From the NCBI GenBank assembly GCA_026770585.1, contig MU647001.1, forward strand, positions 173,947 to 184,754: a stretch of DNA of 10,808 bases, read 5' to 3'. Under the pieces are notes generated by a model. It was given only the letters and a program-made list of their open reading frames with translations, searched no databases and had not been told where the DNA came from. Below are positions 1-5,770 of the stretch, piece by piece (the first letter of the stretch is position 1; every line of letters begins with the position of its first letter). Origin of the DNA: Baffinella frigidus. Taxonomy: Eukaryota > Cryptophyceae > Cryptomonadales > Baffinellaceae. Both the position numbers and the translations under genes were made by a program.

Positions 1-7
1 AAAAAAA

Positions 8-47
8 CCTGAACCCTAACCCCCAAACCCCAAACCCCCCACACCCA
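8..47 (+). repeat. C-rich telomere-like tract
   Basis: Irregular CCCTAA and CCCCAAA repeats, C-rich on the + strand, the orientation expected near a left chromosome end. The units are mixed, so this is variant or interstitial telomeric sequence rather than a clean telomere. Confidence 0.75.
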
Positions 48-188
48 GGTACACAAACGTAACGGACAGCCCTAAACCCCAAGCAATAAAGCCTAAACCC
101 CAAACCCCAAACCCCAAACCCCAAACCCCAAACCCCAAACCCCAAACCCCAACACTCCCAAACCCTCAGGTACACAAACGTAACGGAC
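46..188 (+). repeat. 22-bp direct repeats flanking a telomere-like tract
   Basis: The same 22 bases, beginning CAGGTACACAAACG and ending TAACGGAC, occur at 46-67 and 167-188 and bracket the CCCCAAA tract. A related TGTAACGGACGAGC occurs at 550-563, at the edge of a family A unit. This looks like unequal exchange or duplication of a boundary sequence. Confidence 0.8.
92..154 (+). repeat. CCCCAAA heptamer array
   Basis: About eight consecutive, nearly perfect CCCCAAA units after an initial CCTAAA. The G-rich complement (TTTGGGG)n is a variant of the TTTAGGG telomere type and could form G-quadruplexes. Confidence 0.85.
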
Positions 189-575
189 GAGCAAGCCATG
201 CGGGCGGGCAACCTCCGGGCAGCAGTCTTCACCCTATTCCGGTACCAAATCCACGATGTGGTTTGCGCCATTTCCAGCCGTTTTCAGCCGTTTTCCGCGT
301 GGATATGGCTCTATTCGTGTCGAATTCGAACCGGGGTTTGGTCCTGTTCGGAGAATTAGGGCAAGCCATGCGGGCGCGCAACCTCCGCGCGGCAGTCTTC
401 ACCCTATTCCGGTACCAAACATGTAGCTTTCCGGTACCAAAGATGCGCAATTTCCAGGATGTAGCTTGCGCCATTTCCAGCCGTTTTCAGCCGTTTTCCG
501 CGTGAAAGTGGCCCCATCAGGGTCGAATTCGACCCGGGATTTGGTCAATTGTAACGGACGAGCAGGCCATGCGGG

Positions 576-780
576 CTCAAGCAAAAAGCTTTCACGCGTG
601 AGACCCTTAAGGTGCTCACGCGTGAGGACTTACTGGATCCGTTGATTGTCAAACGTGTAGTAAAGTGGAGGTAGTGATTATTTTAAAATTTTAAAAACCC
701 CTTTTAACCATCAACGGCTCAAGTAAGGTGCCCACGCGTAAAGACCTTAAGGGGCTCACGCGTGAAAGCTTGTGGTGTTA
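576..780. mobile_element. MITE-like inverted-repeat element, copy 1
   Basis: Two arms of about 66 bp, 586-651 and 706-771, are near-perfect reverse complements and both end in AAGCTTTCACGCGTGAG. The arms contain repeated copies of the palindrome TCACGCGTGA. The middle is AT-rich with a perfect 16-bp palindrome at 681-696. There is no coding capacity, so this is a non-autonomous foldback or MITE-type element. No target duplication is visible around this copy. Confidence 0.8.
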
Positions 781-954
781 TCCGGTCAAGCTCTAAACCC
801 CAATGGAAGTGGACCAAATCCACGATGTGGCTTTCGCCATTTCCAGCAACGTTTCTACGTTTTCCGTCTGAAATTGGCCCCAACCGGGTCGAATTCGAAC
901 CGGGGTTTGGTCCTGTTCGGAGAATTAGGGCGAGCCATGCGGGCGCGCAATCTC

Positions 955-1156
955 AAGCAAAAAGCTTTCACGCGTGAGCCCCTGAAGGTGCTCACGCGTG
1001 AGGACTTACTTGAGCCGTTGATTGTCAAACGTGTAGTAAAGTGGAGGCAGTGATTGTTTTAAAAAAATTAAAACCCCTTTTAACCATCAACGGCTCAAGT
1101 AAGGTGCCCACGCGTGAAGACCTTAAGGGTCTCACGCGTGAAAGCTTGTGGTGTTA
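955..1156. mobile_element. MITE-like inverted-repeat element, copy 2
   Basis: A 202-bp second copy with arms at 962-1027 and 1082-1147. It interrupts a family A unit and is flanked by AATCTC at 949-954 and again at 1157-1162. Uninterrupted units have AACCTC at the same place (210-215, 380-385, 1327-1332). The C-to-T change is shared by both flanks, as expected if the target was duplicated on insertion. The outermost 7-9 bases of the two ends are not inverted copies of each other, so the exact termini are uncertain. The transposase family is not known to me. Confidence 0.85.
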
Positions 1157-1439
1157 AATCTCCGCGCGGCAGTCTTCACCCTATTCCGGTACCAAATCCA
1201 AGATGTGGCTTGCGCTATTTCCAGCCGTTTTCAGCCGTTTTCCGCGTGAATATGGCTCTATTCGTGTCGAATTCGAACCGGGGTTTGGTCCTGTTCGGAG
1301 AATTAGGGCAAGCCATGCGGGCGCGCAACCTCCGCGCGGCCGTGTTCACCCTATTCCGGTTAACCCCGAACCCCTAAACCCTAACCTGAAAGTGGACCAA
1401 CTCCAGGATGTGGCTTTCGCCATTTCCAGCCGTTTTCAG

Positions 1440-1498
1440 CCGTTTTCCGCGTGAAAATGGCCCCAGCCGGGTTGAATTCGACCCGGGGTTTGGTAAGC
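1440..1498 (+). other. Exon-like module A (best copy, with donor)
   Basis: A 53-nt block lies between an AG at 1438-1439 and a GTAAGC at 1493-1498. The reading is FPRExGPxRVEF[DE]PGFG. The other copies begin at 292, 495, 861 and 1239. Across the five, the Arg of RVEF is CGT, AGG, CGG, CGT, CGG (all Arg), Val is GTC or GTT, Gly is GGG or GGA, and the acidic position is GAA or GAC. The x positions vary freely. That pattern is what a protein-constrained exon leaves behind. Only this copy keeps a good donor; the others read GTCC or GTCA. The exon would be asymmetric in phase (2 in, 1 out). I do not recognise the peptide. It could be a living exon, or amplified remains of one. Confidence 0.4.
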
Positions 1499-1574
1499 AA
1501 TACCGTAGGCAATGTCCTACGAAACATTAGGTCCTAGGAGCCCCAAGGCCTACCGTGGGCAATACCGTAGGCCT
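1497..1574. repeat. GTAGG-rich short hairpins
   Basis: GCAATACCGTAGGC occurs at 1497-1510 and 1559-1572. CGTAGG (1504-1509) pairs with CCTACG (1516-1521), and AGGCCTAC (1546-1553) pairs with GTAGGCCT (1567-1574). These give two adjacent stem-loops. The sequence resembles the TCCTAGG-containing element at 6772-6892 only loosely. Confidence 0.55.
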
Positions 1575-1621
1575 AACTACCCCATTTTCAGTCCGTTACC
1601 CTATTGATATGGTCGACGTGG

Positions 1622-1795
1622 TATCTGAAGCGCTTGAGACTGGCCTCCCCAGCGGTGCCTCGCTGCTCAAACGAAACGTTGCGCTCTGAAATTCGCGCGC
1701 CTGACCGAAACGTTGCATTCTGAAATTCACACTCCTGACCTGGCGTGTGGGGAACAGGCAACTGAAGCACCTGAGGCTGGCCTCCCCCACTCATT
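1622..1795 (+). other. Exon-like module C, two N-terminal partial copies
   Basis: Copy a (from 1622) reads YLKRLRLASP and copy b (from 1759) reads QLKHLRLASP. Copy b is preceded by AG at 1756-1757; copy a has no AG there. With the copy at 1845, the codons of LRLASP differ only silently: Leu CTG/TTG/TTG, Arg AGG/CGG/AGA, Pro CCC/CCC/CCA. Both fragments then lose similarity and run into the 22-bp GAAACGTTGCG repeat, so they are broken copies. Confidence 0.45.
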
Positions 1796-1831
1796 CAGTA
1801 CTACGAAACGAAACGTTGCGTTCTGAAATTC
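1673..1831 (+). repeat. Three copies of a 22-bp repeat
   Basis: GAAACGTTGCG followed by NTCTGAAATTC (ATTCTGAAATTC in the second copy) occurs at 1673-1694, 1707-1728 and 1810-1831. The first and third follow the module C fragments and the last lies 5' of the longest copy. The block CTCCTGACC before 1740 resembles a branch-point context, which would fit an intron, but this is weak. Confidence 0.7.
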
Positions 1832-1843
1832 CGTGGGGCACAG

Positions 1844-1955
1844 GCAACTGAAGCACTTGCGGCTGGCCTCCCCCGCGGCTTCGCTGCTCTTCGCAGAGCT
1901 GCTGGCGGATATGAACGAGCGCGGCGTCAGCCCTCTGGATCCCAACTGGGGGTAG
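1844..1955 (+). pseudogene. Longest copy of exon-like module C
   Basis: After an AG at 1842-1843, one frame reads LKHLRLASPAASLLFAELL and continues ADMNERGVSPLDPN before the end of the module is lost and a TAG follows at 1953-1955. Other copies supply the missing end, EKLE, ending at a GT donor. The exon would start with one base (phase 2) and its normal end is also phase 2. The segment LLADMNERGVSP resembles the second helix and end of a pentatricopeptide-type repeat, but that is only a resemblance over about a dozen residues. This copy lacks its donor and is best read as broken. Confidence 0.4.
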
Positions 1956-2113
1956 CCTCAAACACCCCAACAGAACCACCCTGTATCCCCTCTTCACGAG
2001 CCTCTGCACTGGAGAGCGAAACGCGATCCGAAAGCAAAAACGCTTTCTCTGCAGATCCCTTCTACGGAACGGCGTGTCGTTGGCATATGTTGGGAGAAAT
2101 TAAAACCTAAAGG

Positions 2114-2136
2114 ACCAACGAGAAGCTCGAGTAAGT
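2114..2136 (+). other. Module C fragment (C2) with GTAAGT donor
   Basis: Only the last codons of the module, NEKLE, are present, ending CTCGA followed by GTAAGT at 2131-2136. A poly-T run and the 21-bp minisatellite follow directly. It could be the donor of a 107-nt intron ending at AG 2236-2237. Confidence 0.4.
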
Positions 2137-2147
2137 CCCGTTTTTTT

Positions 2148-2237
2148 AGTCAGCACTATAATACTATAAGTCAGCAGTATATTACTATTAGTCAGCACTA
2201 TAATACTATTAGTCAGCACTATGATACTTTTAGTCAG
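2148..2237 (+). repeat. 21-bp minisatellite, four units, before module C3
   Basis: Four 21-bp units beginning AGTCAGCACTATAATA, then a partial unit that ends in AGTCAG immediately before module C3. The same satellite precedes module C8. The unit carries a pyrimidine-poor ACTATTAG; its final AG falls where a 3' splice site is expected. Sequence in the second unit is more diverged. Confidence 0.85.
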
Positions 2238-2300
2238 CACCGCGTCTGGCTCGGGGCGCGGCGTCAGCCCCCTCGACCCCAACGAAAAGCTCGAGTGCGT
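2238..2300 (+). other. Exon-like module C3, 57 nt, AG and GT flanked
   Basis: A 57-nt block (2238-2294) between AGTCAG and GTGCGT (2295-2300). It reads TASGSGRGVSPLDPNEKLE in phase 2 at both ends, so it could be added or skipped without changing frame. Compared with the copy at 2471-2532, Pro CCT/CCC, Leu CTG/CTC, Asp GAT/GAC and Glu GAG/GAA all change silently. C8 (3091-3147) has the same length, flanks and phase. Function unknown. It could be a real cassette exon or amplified debris. Confidence 0.45.
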
Positions 2301-2302
2301 CA

Positions 2303-2339
2303 CTACACCCTACACCCTACACCCTACACCCTACACCCC
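2303..2339 (+). repeat. CCCTACA heptamers
   Basis: About five CCCTACA units, a one-base variant of CCCTAAA, starting a few bases after the GTGCGT of module C3. A shorter run is at 2541-2570 after module C4, and the reverse-oriented array is at 2643-2701. Confidence 0.85.
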
Positions 2340-2400
2340 GACTCTCTCTCCCTCTCTCTCCCTCTCTCTCCCCGCCTCTCTCCCCGCCTCTCTCTCCGTC
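2340..2400 (+). repeat. CT-rich simple sequence
   Basis: CTCTCTC, CCTCTCTC and CCCCGCCTCTC units. Similar tracts are at 2571-2612 and 2702-2750. They sit 5' of module C copies, where a polypyrimidine tract would be, but most are not followed by a clear AG. Confidence 0.85.
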
Positions 2401-2407
2401 CTGTCCC

Positions 2408-2457
2408 AAAGTTGACGGATTTGCACCACAGACGTAGCATGTCAACTTGAGAAATAG
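2408..2457 (+). repeat. Repeat D with inverted AAGTTGAC ends, copy 1
   Basis: AAGTTGAC at 2409-2416 and GTCAACTT at 2441-2448 are perfect inverted 8-mers around a 24-nt loop. A second copy is at 3214-3265 (8-mers at 3216-3223 and 3248-3255). The two copies share GGATTTG and GAGAA.TAGTCC. In this copy the end AATAG is in the position of an acceptor for module C4. Confidence 0.7.
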
Positions 2458-2538
2458 TCCTCTTCGCGCCGGGCTGTTGGCGGATATGAACGAGCGCGGC
2501 GTCAGCCCTCTGGATCCCAACGAGAAGCTCGAGTGCGT
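2458..2538 (+). other. Exon-like module C4 with GTGCGT donor
   Basis: After AG at 2456-2457 the frame reads through GLLADMNERGVSPLDPNEKLE to GTGCGT at 2533-2538, phase 2 in and out. It matches the 1905-1946 copy nearly base for base over the shared part but keeps the C-terminal EKLE and the donor. This is the most complete 3' half of module C in the window. Confidence 0.45.
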
Positions 2539-2612
2539 CACTACACCCTACACGCTACACCCTACACCCTGACTCTCTCTCTCTCTCTCCCTCTCTCTCC
2601 CCGCCTCTCTCT

Positions 2613-2639
2613 GGATCCCAACGAGAAGCTCGAGTAAGT
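2613..2639 (+). other. Module C fragment (C5) with GTAAGT
   Basis: The last codons, reading DPNEKLE, follow a CT-rich tract directly and end at GTAAGT (2634-2639). No AG separates the tract from the module, so it is a partial copy. The reverse-oriented heptamer array begins a few bases later. Confidence 0.4.
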
Positions 2640-2642
2640 CCC

Positions 2643-2701
2643 TGTAGGGTGTAGGGTGTAGGGTGTAGGGTGTAGGGTGTAGGGTGTAGGGTGTAGGGTG
2701 T
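2643..2701 (-). repeat. TGTAGGG heptamers, reverse of CCCTACA
   Basis: About eight TGTAGGG units. They are the reverse complement of the arrays at 2303-2339 and 2541-2570, so this 400-bp stretch holds opposed telomere-variant arrays that could form a long hairpin. Confidence 0.85.
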
Positions 2702-2752
2702 CCTTTCTCTCCCCGCCTCTCTCGCCGCCTCTCTCGCCGCCCCTCCCTCTAT

Positions 2753-2802
2753 CGCGCGCGCGGCGTCAGCCCCCTCGACCCCAACGAAAAGCTCGAGTGC
2801 GT
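2753..2802 (+). other. Exon-like module C6 with GTGCGT
   Basis: Reads RGVSPLDPNEKLE and ends at GTGCGT (2797-2802). It uses the same silent variants as C3 (CCC, CTC, GAC, GAA). A CT-rich tract and a GCGCGCGCG run precede it, with no clear AG. Confidence 0.4.
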
Positions 2803-2885
2803 CCCGTCCCACACGAGCATGCTAGAAGACCCTAATTACATGTGGGGTTTTAAGATTTGTACCAGTCACGTCCGGGACCCGGGGA

Positions 2886-2931
2886 ACGAGCGCGGCAGCC
2901 CCCTGGACCCCATCGAAAAGCTCGAGGAAGT
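2886..2931 (+). other. Module C7, donor lost
   Basis: Reads ERGSPLDPIEKLE. One Val codon is cleanly deleted (3 bp), Asn has become Ile, and the GT of the donor is replaced by GG (GGAAGT at 2926-2931). A decayed copy, but one whose frame has still been kept. Confidence 0.4.
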
Positions 2932-2958
2932 TCGGGTTGAGGGTTTATTTGGGGTTTT

Positions 2959-3090
2959 AGTCAGCACTATAATACTTTTAGTCAGCACTATAATACTTTT
3001 AGTCAGCACTATAATACTATTAGTCAGCACTATAATGCTATTAGTCAGCACTATAATACTATTAGTCAGCACTATAATCCTATGAGTCAG
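2959..3090 (+). repeat. 21-bp minisatellite, six units, before module C8
   Basis: Six 21-bp units of the same satellite as 2148-2237, again ending AGTCAG directly before a module C copy. Unit spacing is exact; differences are single substitutions. Confidence 0.88.
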
Positions 3091-3153
3091 CACCGCGTCT
3101 GGCTTGGAGCGCGGCGTCAGCCCCATGGACCCGTCCGAAATGCTCAAGTGCGT
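3091..3153 (+). other. Exon-like module C8, 57 nt
   Basis: A 57-nt block (3091-3147) between AGTCAG and GTGCGT (3148-3153), reading TASGLERGVSPMDPSEMLK, phase 2 at both ends like C3. It is the most diverged at protein level. The paired conservation of length, phase, acceptor and donor with C3 is the best single argument that the module is an exon. Confidence 0.45.
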
Positions 3154-3269
3154 CCCGCCTTTGGGGTTTATTTGGGCTCACCAATCTGCTTCCCCCGTGG
3201 CTGTTTTTCGCCGTAAAGTTGACGGATTTGTACCGCGGAGCCGGCGTGTCAACTTGAGAATAGTCCGTC

Positions 3270-3645
3270 AACACCCAACCCTCAACCCCCAACTCTAAAC
3301 CCGAAACCCGAAACCCGAAACCCTGAACCCCAAACCCTAAACCCTAAACCCTAAACCCCAATCCAGGGGGAAATCCTCGCGGGCGCTGGCCCTCAACCCG
3401 AAACCCTAAACCCGAAACCCAAAAACCCAAACCCGAAACCCTCATCCAGGGGAAATTCCTCAAGGGCGCTAGTAGGATCAGGCCAAGAATCCTTGAACCC
3501 GAAACCCGAAACCCGAAACCCGAAACCCTAACCCAGGGGCAATTCCTCGAGGGCGCTGGCCCTAAACCCGAAACCCAAAACCCGAAACCCCAAAAAACCA
3601 AACCCGAAACCCTATTCCAGGGGCAATTCCTCGCGGGCGCTGGTG
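3270..3645 (+). repeat. CCCGAAA/CCCTAAA tract with a four-copy 85-bp period
   Basis: Degenerate CCCGAAA, CCCTAAA and CCCCAAA heptamers are interrupted four times by a ~28-bp block, CCAGGGG.AATTCCTC then GGGCGCT, at 3363, 3446, 3533 and 3617 (spacing 83, 87, 84). This is a higher-order repeat of telomere-like DNA plus a fixed spacer. Confidence 0.85.
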
Positions 3646-3648
3646 GGG

Positions 3649-3696
3649 TCAGGCGCCGAATCTCCAGCGCACTTCTTGCAGGCACCTCAACCCCCA
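3649..3696 (+). repeat. Repeat H, four dispersed copies
   Basis: A block beginning AGGCGCTGAATCTCC and ending CTTGCAGGCACCT occurs here and near 4078-4121, 4308-4351 and 4762-4792 (the last shortened). Each copy is followed by C-rich telomere-like sequence. Confidence 0.8.
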
Positions 3697-3755
3697 AACC
3701 CACCGAAATAATAGCAAGGCAATTATTCCGCACGTCTGCTTCGGGGTTAGGGGTG

Positions 3756-3848
3756 TTCAGTAGAGATGGTTCAGTAGAGATGGTTCAATAGAGACGGTTC
3801 AGTAGAGATGGTTCAGTAGATATGGTTCAGTAGAGATGGTTCAGTAGA
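3756..3848 (-). repeat. 14-bp minisatellite, reverse orientation
   Basis: Seven 14-bp units of TTCAGTAGAGATGG at exact spacing, followed by a run of C's. Arrays in the opposite orientation (CTACTGAACCATCT) lie at 5662-5770, 5934-6043, 6955-7088 and 7173-7200. Confidence 0.92.
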
Positions 3849-3849
3849 C

Positions 3850-3927
3850 CCCCCCCCGTCTGATCGTACTGCGCCCCAGGCTGTCTGTCTCCTTCAGCCG
3901 CGGCGGGATCGAGGGCTGCGTCTACTT
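3850..3927 (-). other. Module T, reverse copy
   Basis: On the minus strand one frame reads EVDAALDPAAAEGDRQPGAQ and then YDQTGG into a G run and the 14-bp minisatellite. Related + strand blocks are at 5372-5440, 5599-5660, 6074-6106 and 6896-6954. The order, module T then G run then 14-bp array, recurs. Substitutions here are not clearly silent, so the coding case is weaker than for module C. Function unknown. Confidence 0.3.
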
Positions 3928-4075
3928 CGGGGTTAGGGGTGATAGGGTCAGAACGATGTGCGGAGAAAGTGTCCACTGAAATGATAGCAAAGGGTTGGTG
4001 CCAAAGCCGCCAACTGGCAACTTTTGTACCAAAGTCAACTGGCAACGTGTGTACCAAAGTCAACTAGCAGCTTGG
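3870..4075. repeat. Left arm of large inverted repeat
   Basis: Reverse complement of 5205-5430. The shared part contains module T, CCCCTAACCCCGAAG, the GGACACTTTCTCCGCACATC block, AACCCTTTG and the 25-bp minisatellite, in order. The spacer is about 1.1 kb. Confidence 0.75.
4005..4075 (+). repeat. 25-bp minisatellite, array 1
   Basis: Units of 25 bp built on GTACCAAAGTCAACTGGCAA, about three copies. Since 25 is not a multiple of three, the reading frame rotates each unit, which argues against coding. Confidence 0.85.
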
Positions 4076-4130
4076 GATCAGGCGCTGAATCTCCAGCGCA
4101 CTTCTTGCAGGCACCTCAACCCTCAACCCA

Positions 4131-4310
4131 CCGAAATGATAGCAAAGGGTTGGTACCAAAACCGCCAACTAGCAACTTGTGTACCAAAGTCAACTAGCAA
4201 GTTTTGTACCAAAGTCAACTGGCAACTTGTGTATCAAAGTCAACCAGCAAGTTTTGTACCAGAGTCAACTGGCAACTTGTGTACCAAAGTCAACTAGCAA
4301 CTTGGGATCA
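4131..4310 (+). repeat. 25-bp minisatellite, array 2
   Basis: Six or so units at exact 25-bp spacing (4181, 4206, 4231, 4256, 4281). It begins with CACCGAAATGATAGCAAAGG, which also starts the arrays at 3974 and 4468, so leader plus array is the duplicated unit. Confidence 0.88.
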
Positions 4311-4349
4311 GGCGCTGAATCTCCTGCGCATTTCTTGCAGGCATCTGAC

Positions 4350-4460
4350 CCCTAAACCCTACTCCCTGATCTCTAAACCCTAAACCCTAAACACTAAACA
4401 CTAAACACTCAACACGAAACCCCAGACCCTAAACTCTAAACCCTCATCCCTAAACCGGAG
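4350..4460 (+). repeat. Degenerate CCCTAAA tract
   Basis: CCCTAAA mixed with CACTAAA, ACTCAAC and similar variants. The CACTAAA units are found only here, so each tract has its own variant set. Confidence 0.75.
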
Positions 4461-4467
4461 AAAGTGT

Positions 4468-4665
4468 CCACCGAAATGATAGCAAAGGGTTGGTACCAAA
4501 ACCGCCAACTGGCAACTTTTGTACCAAAGTCAACTGGCAAGTTTTGTACCAGAGTCAACTGGCAACTTTTGTACCAAAGTCAACTAGCAACTTTTGTACC
4601 AAAGTCAACTAGCAACGTTTGTACCAAACTCAACTAGCAACTTTTGTACCAAAGTCAACCAGCTG
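4468..4665 (+). repeat. 25-bp minisatellite, array 3
   Basis: Same leader and 25-bp unit as array 2, about seven units, ending at AACCAGCTGTCC. It differs mainly in CTTTT versus CTTGT and GG versus AG at two positions. Confidence 0.88.
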
Positions 4666-4692
4666 TCCGCGGTTCGGCGCGACCGAAGGTTT

Positions 4693-4757
4693 CGGGGTTA
4701 GGGGTTTAGGGTAGGGGTTCAGGGTTTAGGGATTATGGTTTGGGGTTTAGGGTCTGG
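4693..4757 (-). repeat. G-rich telomere-like tract
   Basis: GGGTTTAGGG-type units on the + strand, the opposite orientation to almost all other telomere-like DNA here. About 40 bp further on (4797) the orientation flips back to C-rich. Confidence 0.8.
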
Positions 4758-4796
4758 GGGATCAGGCGCAGAATCTCCTTCTTGCAGGCACCTAAC

Positions 4797-4966
4797 CCCC
4801 AAACCCCAAACCCTAAACCCTAAACCCTAAACTCCAAACCCCAAGCCCCAAACCCCAAACCCCAAACCCTAATCCCCAAACCCTAATCCCTGAACCCGAA
4901 ACTCGAAATCCGAAACCCCGAAACCCCGAAACCCCAAACCCTAAACCCCAACCCCCGAAACAATCG
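4797..4966 (+). repeat. C-rich telomere-like tract
   Basis: CCCCAAA and CCCTAAA units grading into CCCCGAAA units at the 3' end. Same orientation as the left end of the window. Confidence 0.85.
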
Positions 4967-5204
4967 GTCGCGCCCCACGGCCACTCGAGGCTGGAAGAGG
5001 GAGTATTTCAAATGTGGGATTGTTACAATTTGTCCCGCTCACGGGCGGTTTCTGTCACGTAGCTGGGGGGGTTCTCCCACCTGGGGCAAATAACCTGACT
5101 AATTATGTGAAAGTTACTACACATCGGTCCACTTATAAAGGACTTGTAAAGTTAAAAATTTACAACAGTCACATTTCTAGCCTCATGTGGGGCGGACAGC
5201 TAGT
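4967..5204. other. Low-repeat stretch, no gene recognised
   Basis: About 240 bp without obvious repeats except GGGGCAAAT, also seen at 5423. One + frame is open over 5014-5259, but it runs into the 25-bp satellite and has no recognisable domain. CTTATAAAGG at 5142 looks TATA-like with no supporting context. Confidence 0.4.
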
Positions 5205-5430
5205 TGACGTTGACTTACGAAAGTTGCTAGTTGACTTTGGTACGAAAGTTGCTGGCTGACTTTTGTACAAAAGTTGCTAGTTGACTTTGGTACAAACCCT
5301 TTGCCCACTTTGCCATCATTTCGGCGGACACTTTCTCCGCACATCGTTCTCACCCTTGCACCCCTAACCCCGAAGCACACGCAGCCCTCGTTCCCGCCGC
5401 GGCTGAAGGAGACCCACAGCCTGGGGCAAA
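5205..5430. repeat. Right arm of large inverted repeat
   Basis: Carries the 25-bp satellite in reverse (to about 5294), then AAACCCTTTG, GGCGGACACTTTCTCCGC, CCCCTAACCCCGAAG and module T, mirroring 4075 back to 3870. Confidence 0.75.
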
Positions 5431-5500
5431 TCACCGGGACCATATACTCGAGGCATTGGTTCCGGAGGTTCACTCTCGGCAATGGTTCCGGAGGTCGAGC
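5372..5500 (+). other. Module T, + strand copy
   Basis: Reads EAHAALVPAAAEGDPQPGA, in the frame matching the 3850-3927 copy, then departs from it. Two copies of GGTTCCGGAGGT follow (5459 and 5485). A further partial copy reading DPAAAEGVGQPGTQ is at 5599-5660. Confidence 0.3.
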
Positions 5501-5661
5501 GCTTCTCACCATCTCAAAAACACTCGCCATCTCTACTGAACCACAGCCTCACGCTCTAACATCGGGAGGGGGTCCCAGCTCTGACATGGATGTTTTTCGA
5601 TCCCGCCGCGGCTGAAGGAGTCGGACAACCTGGGACGCAGCACTATCAGACGGGGGGGGGT

Positions 5662-5770
5662 CTACTGAATCATCTCTACTGAACCATATCTACTGAACCA
5701 TCTCTACTGAACCATCTCTACTGAACCGTCTCTACTGAACAGTCTCTACTGAACCATCTCTACTGAACCA
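5662..5770 (+). repeat. 14-bp minisatellite array
   Basis: Eight CTACTGAACCATCT units at exact 14-bp spacing from 5662 to 5760. It is preceded by module T and a G run and followed by CACAGCCTC. Confidence 0.92.

Larger units (their letters stand above)
189..1494 (+). repeat. Family A ~200-bp subtelomeric repeat array
   Basis: Five units of one repeat, recognised by GAGCAAGCCATGCGGGC near the start and CCATTTCCAGCCGTTTTC in the middle. The FPRE-type blocks begin at 292, 495, 861, 1239 and 1444. Spacing is about 203-205 bp, except between units 3 and 4, where it is 378 bp because a 202-bp element is inserted. The array is also broken by an earlier element copy at about 576-780. Every frame reads open for only short stretches, and unit length is not a multiple of three, so the whole unit is not a tandem protein repeat. 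Confidence 0.85.

Noticed and set aside
1-190. True chromosome end
   Set aside because: Units are mixed variants and are interrupted by non-telomeric sequence within 50 bp. At most it is telomere-adjacent.
1887-1940. Pentatricopeptide-repeat gene from LLADMNERGVSP
   Set aside because: Resemblance covers only part of one motif; no tandem 35-residue units exist. A profile search would be needed to support it.
2959-3085. 21-bp minisatellite as a coding repeat (LVSTIIL)
   Set aside because: The period is a multiple of three, but differences between units are not biased to silent sites, and the array sits where an intron end is predicted.
3344-3733. Minus-strand ORF of 129 residues
   Set aside because: It is translation of CCCGAAA-type heptamers (repeating GFGFRVSG-like residues), with no domain or codon signal.
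3995-4297. Plus-strand ORF of 100 residues rich in FCTKVNWQ-like repeats
   Set aside because: The underlying unit is 25 bp, so the peptide is just three rotating frames of a satellite.
5140-5150. TATA-box promoter (CTTATAAAGG)
   Set aside because: A single short match without a start site, downstream gene or conserved copy.
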